From contig PVNI01000009.1 in assembly GCA_003001795.1 (NCBI GenBank), positions 124,001-188,000 on the forward strand: a DNA stretch of 64,000 bases, written 5' to 3'. Every line of letters begins with the position of its first letter. The stretch's first letter is position 1. The notes below the pieces were generated by a model that was not told the DNA's origin, made no database searches, and saw nothing but the letters and a program-made list of their open reading frames with translations. The stretch comes from Actinomadura viridilutea. GTDB lineage: Bacteria; Actinomycetota; Actinomycetes; Streptosporangiales; Streptosporangiaceae. Below, piece after piece: positions 39,056 through 49,600 of the stretch. The position numbers were made by a program, and so were the translations under genes.

Positions 39056-39372
39056 ATCCTGAGTACGCCTCGCCGGTCGGCAGCGTCGATTCAGCACGTG
39101 CCGACGCGTGGGGCGGAACGCCTGGCTGTGGACCGCACGTCGATGGCCCAGCGCGCCGGCCTGCGGAGCCGGATGGCGGGAGAACCAGCCGTTTGACCTG
39201 ATGTGGTCACTCTGGTCGGTAAACCAGCTCGCTGGCCTGAGCTTTTGTGTTTTGCCGGACTTTGTGTGGCCTGTCCTGATTTGCGTTGTTATTAAACCGT
39301 GCTCGTCCGACCGCCGGTCGATCCCCATGATCAAGGCAGCCTGTGGTGATCTTGATGTTGTGGGGAGCGTGC
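39056..39372. other. Intergenic; promoter region of LamG/RHS genes
   Basis: About 317 bases. It includes an unusually AT-rich patch near 39280-39297 (tgcgttgttattaaaccg) that stands out against the 70% GC background and may hold a promoter for the toxin operon; no clean -35/-10 spacing is found. Confidence 0.4.
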
Positions 39373-42300
39373 GTGCCCGGTCGGCGGCGTGTGACGACTT
39401 CGTCTGCACTGCGGATGACGACGGCGGTCGCGACGGCGGCGGCGTTGCTGTCGCCGGTCGGGATCGCCGTGTCGTCGCCTTCGGCGAGGGCGGATGAGCA
39501 ACCGAAGCGAGAGGCCGCGACCGAAGCCGAAGCCCTCGCGGCGGCGCGCGCCTCCGGCAAGCCGGTCGAGGTGCTGGCTCAGCGCGGTGAGCACCGGACG
39601 GTGCACGCCCTGCCGACGGGCCGCTTCGAAGTGACCGAGCACCTGCGACCGGTGCGAACCCGCAAGAACGGTCGGTGGGTACCGATCGACACGGGACTGA
39701 GGCGCTCCGGAGCAGAGGTGGTGCCGGGTGCGTCCAGCGTGGGACTGCGGTTCTCCGGCGGCGGCAAGGGGCCGCTCGTTCGGATGTCCCGAGCGGGGCG
39801 GGCGATGTCGCTGACCTGGCCGGGAACGCTGCCCGAGCCCGTGCTGGACGGCGACACGGCGATCTACAGGGGAGTGCTGGGGCCCGATGTCGACCTGCGG
39901 CTGCGTGCCTTGGCCGACGGTTTCACGCACACCCTGGTCGTCAAGACCGCCGAGGCCGCGAAAGACCCCCGCCTGGCGAAGCTGGCGTTCAAGCTCGGCA
40001 CCTCGCGCCTGACGGTCGACCAGTCCGCCTCCGGCCTGCTGACGGCCCAAGGCACGGCGGGCGGCCCCGTGTTCGAAGCACCCGCACCGGTCATGTGGGA
40101 CTCGTCCCAGCCGCAGGCGCCGTCCCCGCAGGCGCGCGCGGCGGCGACACGTCAAGACCATGCGAAAGGCCCCGGAGCCGGCGCGAAGGTCGCGCCGGTG
40201 AAGGTCGATCTGAACGACGGCGAACTCTCGCTGATCCCGGACCGCGGCCTGCTGACGGCACCGGACACCAAGTTCCCGGTCTACATCGACCCGGTGTGGA
40301 CCACGAACAAGGCGTCCTCATGGGCCATGGTGTCCTCGGGCTATCCGAACCAGTCCTACTACAAGTTCGCCGGCAACGCGACGGAAGGCGTCGGCCGCTG
40401 CGAGGTGGCCAAGGACAGCCGATGCGTGAAGGACCAGACCAAGCGCATCTTCTTCCGCATGAAGCTGCCGTCCATCAAGGGGCGGTACATCGAGTCGGCC
40501 GAGTTCGTGGCCTACGAGACCGACGCGTGGGACTGCGACAACCCCACCTCTGTGCAACTGTGGCGCACCAGCGCGCTGAGCTCCTCGGCGACCTGGAACA
40601 ACACCGCGAACGCCTGGAATGAGCATCTCACCTCGCGGGACGTGGCGTACTGCTCGAAGACGCCGGTGGAGTTCGGCGGGTCCGCGCTGCGTTCGCATGT
40701 GCAGTCGGCGGTGAACAACGGCTACTCCACGATCACCTTCGGGCTCCGGGCGTACAGCGAGTCGTCGATGTCGTGGTGGAAGCGGTTCGCCGACGACGCC
40801 TACCTGAAGATCCAGTACAACCGGCCGCCGTACCAGCCCGACACCGAGACGATGTTCGCCAGCCCGGGCACCAAGTGCGTCGACCGTCCGCAGGCGGGCT
40901 GGGTCAACGACGTGCCGACCGTGTACGCGTATCTGAAGGACCCCGACACCGAGGACGCCAACAAGGTGCAGGCCCAGTTCACACTGCACTGGGCCGACAA
41001 GGCCGACGGCTCGGACTGGGGACCCAAGTGGACGTCGTCGTTGACGCCGCCGCTGACGTCGGGCAGCCGGCACCAGATCAAGCTGCCGACCACGATCCCG
41101 CAGAAGAAGCTGATCGGATGGGGCGTGCGCGCCTGGGACGGCGTGCAGTGGGGACCGTGGAGCTACGACGGCGCACAAACGGGTTGCTATTTCTACTACG
41201 ACCCGTCGATTCCGGCGGCCCCCACGATCTCCTCCACCGACTACCCCGATGACCAGACCTGGCACGGCGGAGTGGGCGAGCCGGGCACGTTCACCATCAG
41301 CGACCCGGCCAAGGCCGCCGCACGTTACGACATCAAGCTCAATGGTGAGCCGCTGCCCTCGGTGGCGACGACGGACGGCGCGGCCCGGCAGATCACGGTG
41401 ACGCCGACGCGTTCGGGGCCGAACATCCTGGAGGCGCAGGCCTTCACCAAGGCCGGACAGAACGGCGCGCCCACCACCTACGAATTCTGGGCAAGGACGG
41501 GAGCGGAAGCGGCGGCCCGGTTCGGCTTCGACGAGAACCCGGGGACGTCCGAGGTCACCGCGGACACTCCCGGAACGGCGGTGCACGTCCGCGGCGGCGC
41601 CAGGCTCGGCGGCCAAGGCAAGGTCGGGACCGCGCTGACCCTGGACGGAAGCAGCGGGTACGCCGAGACGGACCTGCCGGTGATCCGGACCGATCAAAGC
41701 TTCAGCGTCTCGGCGTGGGTTCGCCTGGACGCGACGGATCCCGACAAGTACTACACGGTGCTCAGCCAGGAAGGCGTCTATAAGAGCGCCTTTTTCCTCC
41801 GCTACGACGTCGGCTCCAGGAAATGGGTGTTCGCTCGGCCGTGGACCGACTCCGACGTGGACGACAAGGCCTGGTCCACCGCGTGGTCGAAGAACCCCGC
41901 CGCCTTCGGCGTGTGGACCCACCTGGTGGGGGTCTACGACCACGAGTCCCGCAAGATGCGCATCTATGTGGACGGCGAACCCGGAATCGAGAGCAACAAC
42001 CAGGTCGAGAAGGTCTGGCACGCCGACGGCGGGCTGCAGATCGGCCGGGCCAAGTGGCTGGGCTGGCAGCTCGACCACCTGCCCGGAGCCGTCGATGACG
42101 TCAAGGTGTTCCAGCGTGCGCTGACGGACGACGAGGCCCACCGACTGGCCGAGGGGACCGATCCGCCGGTCGACGGACTCAAAGCGCACTGGAGCCTGGA
42201 TGAAGACGAGGGCTCGAGTCGTGCCTACAGTCCTGTCGCGCCGGTCAAGGCCACGTTCACCGGGGGAGCGTCCCTGGGGCATCCCGGTCAGGACCGCACC

Positions 42301-43524
42301 GCCCTCCAGCTGGACGGCACCACGGGATATGTGAGCACCGACCGGCCGGTGGTCGACACGAGCCGCAGCTTCTCGGTGGCCGCCTGGGTGCGGGTCGACT
42401 CGTTCGACTCAGGACGGCACCTGTCGGTGCTCAGCCAGGACGGCACTTATCGCAGCGGCTTCTATCTCAAATACGACCCAGTCCAGCGCAAGTGGGTCTT
42501 CACCCGGTTCGCCGAGGATTCCGATCAGCCGGACGGCCTGAGTTTCCCGTCGTGGTCGAAGGAGACCGCGCAGGCCGGGGTCTGGACCCATCTGGCCGGA
42601 GTCTGGGACGCCAACACCAGGCGGATGAGGCTGTTCGTCAACGGCGTTCCCAGCAACTACAGCGCCGAGGTCACCTCGGTGTGGAAGGCCACCGGCGGGT
42701 TGCAGATCGGCCGGTCGCTGTGGCAGGGCCACAAGGTCGACCACTTCCCCGGGCTGATCGACGACGTCCGGGTCTATGACCGCGTCCTCGGAGCCACAGA
42801 AGTCGAACAGCTCGTCAAGCAGCATCCGGCGCTCAAGGCCCGGTGGAAGCTCAACGCCGACGGCAGCGGCGAGCCCGAAGGAGCGCCGAGCCTCGCCCTG
42901 CGCAACGGCGCGACCATCGATCCGGGCGCGGGCTTCTACTACGGGGCCTCGTCGGCGGGCCTGCGACTCGACCCGGTCGCGGGGGCCTTCGCCGAGACGC
43001 AGGCGCCCGTGGTGAACACCGACGAGAGCTTCAGCGTCGCGGGCTGGGTCCGCTCGCCGGGCCGCCCGCAGTCGAAGGCGACCGTGTTCTCGCAGCCCGG
43101 CGCCAACACCAACGCGTTCGTCTTGCGGTACGTGCCCGGCGAGGACCCGGAAGAGCAGGGCGACTGGCAGATCGAGATGAACAACGCCGACCAGCAGGGG
43201 ACCACGCCGCTGGTGGCGTCCAGCTCGGTCTTCGAGGACGACTGGAACCACGTCGCGATCGTCTACGACGGCCTGCGGGACCGCATGCGCCTGTACGTCA
43301 ACGGTCGGCTGGAGCAGGTCGTGGCGGAGAAAGGCCAGGTGACCGGCTTCCGAGCGGCGGGCGGCGGCCTGCAGCTCGGCCGGAACCGGTTCGCCGGCAC
43401 CGGCGGCGGCGAGTTCTGGCCGGACGCCATCGACGACGTGTGGGTCTACCAGGGCGCCCTTACCGAGACCCAGGTGCAGACGCTCAGCGCCTACGACGAA
43501 CTGCCGACCGACGCGGGCCCCTAG
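39373..43524 (+). CDS. Secreted DNRLRE plus triple LamG domain protein
   Basis: 1383 residues. Signal peptide at the N-terminus (after the Arg-rich start, 'MTTAVATAAALLSPVGIAVS'). About 300-480 is a DNRLRE-type domain ('SSGYPNQSYYKFAG', 'IFFRMKLPSIKGRYIESAEF', 'LSSSATWNNTANAW'). About 500-700 is Ig/fibronectin-like. Then three LamG/concanavalin-like repeats (~713-926, 936-1152, 1155-1376) each with 'SFSVSAWVRL' or similar and 'GGLQIGR'. These are carbohydrate- or protein-binding surface modules. GTG 39373 chosen over 39343: GGGGAG at 39362-39367. The RHS toxin begins 93 bases downstream; LamG proteins commonly accompany such toxins in actinomycetes and may help presentation. Confidence 0.85.
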   Translation: MPGRRRVTTSSALRMTTAVATAAALLSPVGIAVSSPSARADEQPKREAATEAEALAAARASGKPVEVLAQRGEHRTVHALPTGRFEVTEHLRPVRTRKNGRWVPIDTGLRRSGAEVVPGASSVGLRFSGGGKGPLVRMSRAGRAMSLTWPGTLPEPVLDGDTAIYRGVLGPDVDLRLRALADGFTHTLVVKTAEAAKDPRLAKLAFKLGTSRLTVDQSASGLLTAQGTAGGPVFEAPAPVMWDSSQPQAPSPQARAAATRQDHAKGPGAGAKVAPVKVDLNDGELSLIPDRGLLTAPDTKFPVYIDPVWTTNKASSWAMVSSGYPNQSYYKFAGNATEGVGRCEVAKDSRCVKDQTKRIFFRMKLPSIKGRYIESAEFVAYETDAWDCDNPTSVQLWRTSALSSSATWNNTANAWNEHLTSRDVAYCSKTPVEFGGSALRSHVQSAVNNGYSTITFGLRAYSESSMSWWKRFADDAYLKIQYNRPPYQPDTETMFASPGTKCVDRPQAGWVNDVPTVYAYLKDPDTEDANKVQAQFTLHWADKADGSDWGPKWTSSLTPPLTSGSRHQIKLPTTIPQKKLIGWGVRAWDGVQWGPWSYDGAQTGCYFYYDPSIPAAPTISSTDYPDDQTWHGGVGEPGTFTISDPAKAAARYDIKLNGEPLPSVATTDGAARQITVTPTRSGPNILEAQAFTKAGQNGAPTTYEFWARTGAEAAARFGFDENPGTSEVTADTPGTAVHVRGGARLGGQGKVGTALTLDGSSGYAETDLPVIRTDQSFSVSAWVRLDATDPDKYYTVLSQEGVYKSAFFLRYDVGSRKWVFARPWTDSDVDDKAWSTAWSKNPAAFGVWTHLVGVYDHESRKMRIYVDGEPGIESNNQVEKVWHADGGLQIGRAKWLGWQLDHLPGAVDDVKVFQRALTDDEAHRLAEGTDPPVDGLKAHWSLDEDEGSSRAYSPVAPVKATFTGGASLGHPGQDRTALQLDGTTGYVSTDRPVVDTSRSFSVAAWVRVDSFDSGRHLSVLSQDGTYRSGFYLKYDPVQRKWVFTRFAEDSDQPDGLSFPSWSKETAQAGVWTHLAGVWDANTRRMRLFVNGVPSNYSAEVTSVWKATGGLQIGRSLWQGHKVDHFPGLIDDVRVYDRVLGATEVEQLVKQHPALKARWKLNADGSGEPEGAPSLALRNGATIDPGAGFYYGASSAGLRLDPVAGAFAETQAPVVNTDESFSVAGWVRSPGRPQSKATVFSQPGANTNAFVLRYVPGEDPEEQGDWQIEMNNADQQGTTPLVASSSVFEDDWNHVAIVYDGLRDRMRLYVNGRLEQVVAEKGQVTGFRAAGGGLQLGRNRFAGTGGGEFWPDAIDDVWVYQGALTETQVQTLSAYDELPTDAGP

Positions 43525-43617
43525 CGCCCCGCACCCCCCGACGAACATCACCCGTCCCACCGAACCGCTTTCGACATCGCGATGCGGCCCACCCGGCCGC
43601 AGCCTGTGGAGGATGCC

Positions 43618-46600
43618 GTGAGGGCACGTAGGACACTGGTGCTGGAGCCGCGCCGGGCCGCGCGCGCCATCGCGCTCGCCTTGCCGATCGCGCTATCGGT
43701 GGAGCTGCTGTCGGCGTTGCCCGCACAGGCCGATCCTCCCAACGCACGCCGGCCCGAGGTTCGCCACAGCGAACGGCTCGTCAAGGGACAGCGTCTGAAG
43801 GTCCGTCCGCGCAAAGACGACCCCGCCGCCAAGCCGGGACCGGCGGCCAAAGCCGCCTGGCCCTCACCCGGGGCGGCCGAGGTGGACGTCCCCGACACAG
43901 GATCGGCGAAAGCGGGCAGGCTTCCGGTCGAGGTCCTGCCGCCCACCGGCCGCTCCCGGCAAGCACGAACGCGAGCCGTGGCCGATGCCGGCAAGGTGCG
44001 GGTGACCGTCCTCGACCGCAAGGCCACGCGTACAGCCGGCATCAACGGCTTGGCGTTGACCGTGGCACGGACGGACAAGTCGGCTCCCGGCCGTGTCGGG
44101 ATCCGTCTCGACTACGCCGAGTTCGCCCAGGCGTTCGGCGGCGCCTACGGGTCGCGGCTCCGGCTGGTACAGCTCCCCGAGTGCGCGCTGACTACACCCA
44201 GCAAACCCGAATGCCGGTCGGCGACGCCGATCCCGTCCAAGAACGACGCCGAGACCAAGACGCTGACCGCGGAGGTCGAAGCGGCACCCGCCGCGACCGG
44301 CACTGCAGCGGCGAGAGGAACGGTCCTCGTCGCCCAGGGTGAGACGTCCGGATCGCAAGGCGACTACAAGGCCACATCGCTGTCGGCGTCGGCGACCTGG
44401 AACGCCGGTGGGAACACCGGCGAGTTCACCTGGTCCTACCCGATGCGGGTGCCGCCCGTCCCAGGGGAGCTGGAGCCCAACCTGGAGATCTCCTACTCCT
44501 CGGGCAGCGTGGACGGACGCACCGGCAACACCAACGGCCAGCCGTCCTGGATCGGTGAGGGCTTCGACCTGTGGCCCGGCTTCATCGAACGGCGCTACAT
44601 GTCGTGCGAGGACGACGGCGCGCCCAAGGACGAGTGGGGGAACTCCCCCGGCGACCAGTGCTGGGGCTACGACAACGCCACCGTCACCTGGAACGGCAAG
44701 GGCGGCGAGCTCATCAAGGCGTCCGACGGAACCTGGCGTCTCAGGGACGACGACGGAACCAAGTTCGAGAAGCTGACCGGCACCACCAACGGCGACGACG
44801 ACGGCGAGTACTGGAAGGCCACCACCACCGACGGCGTCCAGTTCTTCTTCGGCCTCAACCGGCTGCCCGGCTGGAGCTCGGGCAAGCCCGAGACCGACGC
44901 GACCTGGACCGTCCCCGTCTTCGGCGACGACTCCGGCGAGCCGTGCCACAAGTCCACGGGATTCAAGGACTCGTGGTGCCAGCAGGCGTACCGCTGGAAC
45001 CTCGACTACGTCGTCGACCGCGACGGGAACGTCATCACCTACACCTACGGCAAGGAGATCAACCACTACGGCCGCAACCTCAAGCCCGAGGACGAGACCC
45101 CCTACGTCCGCGGCGGTTACCTGAAGACCATCGCCTACGGCCTGCGCGAGGACGACGTGTACGCCACGGCGCCGGCCCGCGTGGTCTTCGAGACCTCCGA
45201 GCGGTGCCTGCCGGACGAGACGTTCGACTGCGATCCGGCCAAGATCGGCGACAAGCCGGACTACTGGTGGGACGTCCCGTGGGACCTCAACTGCGACTCC
45301 GGCCAGGAATGCGAGGACGACCACGGCGCGGTCGCGCCCACCTTCTGGTCCCGCAAGCGCCTCACCAAGGTCACCACCCAGGTCATCAAGCCGGACGCCT
45401 CCGGCTACCGCGACGTCGACTCCTGGTCGCTGGACCACGGCTGGGGCCTGGCCGACGTGGAACGGGACCTGCTGCTGAAGGAGATCGGCCACACCGGGCA
45501 CGCCGCCGCCACGCCGATCAGCCTGCCGAAGGTGACGTTCAACCACGTCCAACTGCCCAACCGGCTGGACAAGACCGGCGACGACATCCTGCCCTACATC
45601 CGCTACCGGCTCGGGGCCATCTATGACGAGTCCGGCGGGCAGCTCGACATCGCCTACTCCGAACCCGAGTGCACCCCGGGCGACACACCGGCTCCGGAGA
45701 CCAACACCAAGCGCTGCTTCCCCGTGATCTGGGCGCCGCCGGGCCGGGAGGAGCCGATCACCGACTGGTTCCACAAGTACGTGGTCACCTCGGTCACCCA
45801 GGTCGACCGGACGGGCCTGGCGCCCGACATGGTCACCAAGTACCAGTACCTGGGCGACGCCGCCTGGCACTTCGACGACGATGACGGCCTGACCAAGCAG
45901 AAGTACAAGACGTGGTCGCAGTGGCGCGGATACGGCCAGGTCCGCACCTTCACCGGCAGCCACGACAACCCGTCCACCCAGACGGACACCTTCTACCTGC
46001 GCGGCATGGACGGCGACCGCAAGACCAAGGACGGCGGTACGAAGTCCGTCACGGTGTCCGACGGCGAGGGCGGCACGCACACCGACCACAACTCGCTGGC
46101 GGGGTTCGTCCTCAAGACCGTCACCTACACCAAGCCCGACGGGGCGGTCCATTCCAAGACCGTCAACACGCCGTGGCGGGTGAAGACGGCCGAACGCGAG
46201 CGCTCCTGGGGGACCGCGACCGCCGAGGTCGTCCGTACCGGCGCCTCGCACACCTGGACGGCCAAGGACGGCGGCGGCTGGATCGAGACGAAGACCGAAA
46301 CGGAGTACGCCGAGTCCGGCCCGGGAGTCGGACGGGTCGTCTCGGTCAACGATCTCGGCGACGTCACCACCAGCACCGACGACAAGTGCACCCGCACCAC
46401 CTACGCCGACAACACCGGCGCCCACATGGTGGACTTCCCCTCCCGGGAGGAAACCGTCTCGGTGGCGTGCTCGGTGACGCCCGACCGTTCCAAGCACGTC
46501 ATCTCCGACGTCCGCACCTACTACGACAACGGTGCTCTCGGCGCGGCCCCGTCCCGAGGCAACCCGACCAAGACCGAGAAGATCGCCGCCCATGACGGGA

Positions 46601-49600
46601 CGACGGCGACCTACGTCACGGAGTCGGAACTCGCCTACGACGACTACGGCCGGGTGACGACGAGCAAGGACGCCGCGGGCAGGGCCACGACCACCGCCTA
46701 CACCGACACCCACGGTCTGACCACCAAGAAGGTCGTGACGTCCCCGCCGGCCGATCCCGCCGACGCCTCGACCGCCCTGGTCACCACGGAGGAGATCGAC
46801 CCCGCCTGGGGACAGCCGACCCGCACCATCGACCCCAACGACCTGCGGACCGACCTGGAATACGACGCGCTCGGACGGCTCCGGAAAGTCTGGAGACCCG
46901 ACCGCTCCAAGGCGAACCAGCCCGACACCCCGAACCTCGAATTCGTCTACCGGGTCGCCGAAGGGAAGATCGTCGCCGTCACCACCAAGAAGCTCACGCC
47001 GGACGGCGGCGCCCAGCGCATCGCCCAGATCGAGCTGCTGGACGGCTGGCTGCGGACCCGCCAGACCCAGGCCCCCGGCCCCGAAGGGCGGCTGATCACC
47101 GACACCTTCTACGACGACCGCGGCCAGGTCGTGCGGACCAACGCCCCGTACTCCGCCGCCGGCGCCCCGGAGACCGAGCTCTTCGGCATCGGCACCCCGG
47201 GCAACGTCGAGTCCCAGACCCGCACCGAGTACGACGGCCTGGGCCGCAAGACCGTCGAACGGCTCATGGTGGGCAACGGCTCCCAGCCCGAGCAGGAGAA
47301 GTGGCGCACCACCTACTCCTACGGCGGCGGCAACCGCACCACGGTCACCCCGCCTCAGGGCGGCGTCCCCACCACCGAGATCACCAATGCCCGCGGCGAG
47401 GTGATCGAACGGCGCCAGCACAACGGGAACGACGTCGAGACGACCCGCTACGCCTACACCCCCGCCGGTGAGCTCGCCTCGGTGACCGACCCGTCCGGCA
47501 ACACCTGGACCATCACCTACGACCTGCGCGGCCGCAAGATCCGCACCACCGACCCGGACAAGGGCACCACCACCTACACCTACGACGACCTGGACCGCCA
47601 GACGTCCGTCACCGACGCCCGCGGCAAGAAGGTCGTCACGGTCTACGACGGCCTCGACCGCAAGATCGCCCTGCACGAGACGTCCGAGAGCGGCCCCAAG
47701 CTCGCGTCCTGGACGTACGACACCGTGGTGCGCGGCAAGGGCAAGCTCGCCACCGCCACCCGCCACCAGAACGGCGACTACACCAGCCGCGTCAACGTCT
47801 ACGACGCCCTGGGACGCGCCACCAGAACCACGATCACCATCCCGTCGTCCGAGACGGGGCTGGCGGGCTCCTATTCCTTCTCGACCTCCTACAACGCCGA
47901 CGGGTCGCTCCGCAGCACGAGCCACCCGGCGGTGGGCGGCCTGCCCGCCGAGGTGCTGGTGTCGGAGTACGACGCCTTCGACCGGCCGACCCGACTCACC
48001 AGCTCCGCGTTCACCTACGTCGGCGGCACCGACTACACGCCCACCGGCAAGCCGATCCTGTACGAGTTCGGGAGCGGGAACAGCCGGGTGTGGAACACCC
48101 AGACATGGGAGTGGGGCACGCAGCGTCTGGCCTCGTCCCGCACCATCCGCGAGGGCATTTCCGGGGTCGACCGCGACGCCGCCTACCGCTACGACGACGC
48201 CGGCAACGTCCTCTCCATCTCCGACGTCTCCCGCGATGGAGTCGACACCCAGTGCTTCACCTACGACGACCTGCAGCGCCTGACCGAGGCCTGGACTGAA
48301 GCCGACACCACCTGCGAGCAGGCGCCGTCGGCCCAGATCATCGGAGGACCCGCCCCCTACTGGCACAGCTTCGAGTACGACAAGGCCGGCAACCGCACCA
48401 GCGAGACCCGGCACGGTCTCGCCGGCCAGGCCGACACCGTCCGCGCCTACACCTACGCCCCCGCGGGCCAGGGCAACCGCCTCAACAAGGTCGTCCAGAC
48501 GGGCGGTGCCGGAAACCGCACCGACACCTACACCTACGACGCCACCGGCAACACCACGACCCGCCAGCTCGGCAGCAGCTCCCAGACCTTCGACTGGGGC
48601 ACGACCGGCGAGCTGACGAAAGTCACCGAAGGAGACGCCGCCACCTCCTTCATCTACGACGCCGAGGGCACCCGCCTGATCCGCAAGGACCCGGGCGGCT
48701 CCACCCTCTACCTGCCCGACGGCACGGAACTCCGCACGGCGAACGGCAGCACGACCGCCACCCGCTACTACACGTTCAACGGGCAGACCGTCGCGATGCG
48801 CACGCCCTCCGGGGTCACCTTCCTGACGGGGGACCACCAGGGCACGGCCCAAGTCGCGGTCGACGCCGCCACGCGCGAGGCGACCGTCCGCCGCTTCACC
48901 CCGTTCGGCACGGTCCGCGGCTTCGACGAAAAGGACACCTGGCCGAACGACAAGGGCTTCGTCGGTGGAACGAACGACCCCACCGGCCTCACCCACCTGG
49001 GCGCCCGCGAATACGACCCCGAAACCGGCCGCTTCATCTCCGTCGACCCCCTCATGGACCTGGCCGACCCGCAGCAGATGAACGGCTACACCTACGCGGA
49101 GAACAACCCCGTCACCAAGTCCGACCCGGACGGGCTCATGGCCTGCCCGGACTCGTCCTGGTGCAGGAACATCACGCCGCCCATCGGCAACGTCAGCCGC
49201 AAGAAGCGGAAGAACTGGGCGGAAATCAACCACCCGGGCGTCATCAACTGGGGCCGCCAGCGAGCCCGCCAGGGAAGTGCTCCCAAGGCCCGCGACAGAA
49301 TCGTCGGCATCTCCGGAGTCGTCAGAGTCCCCCCATCTGTCGACGTCGAACGTTTCAGGGAGAAGTTCTGGCAGGATTACCGCGAGCATTACGGTGATGC
49401 CACCTTCTATCCGGAGGCTCAGGCCGAAAAAGATTTGTATGCCGCACATCACGCATGCGCAGACATGGAGGACTGCCCAAGCGAGTGGCTGGCCAGCCTA
49501 GGCGTGGCGTGGATAGAAGCTGCGGGCGGAGTCGCTGCGATCTCCGGCGAATTCGGACCAGTTAAAGCCACCGCCCGACGCCGTCTGATCCGCAAGCTCA

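Noticed and set aside
39280-39297. Promoter at the AT-rich patch upstream of the LamG gene
   Set aside because: TATTAA is present but no -35 hexamer at 16-18 bases; kept only as an intergenic remark.
43864-49452. 1862-codon minus-strand frame opposite the RHS toxin
   Set aside because: Gly/Val/Arg-rich antisense of YD repeats; no start site or domain.
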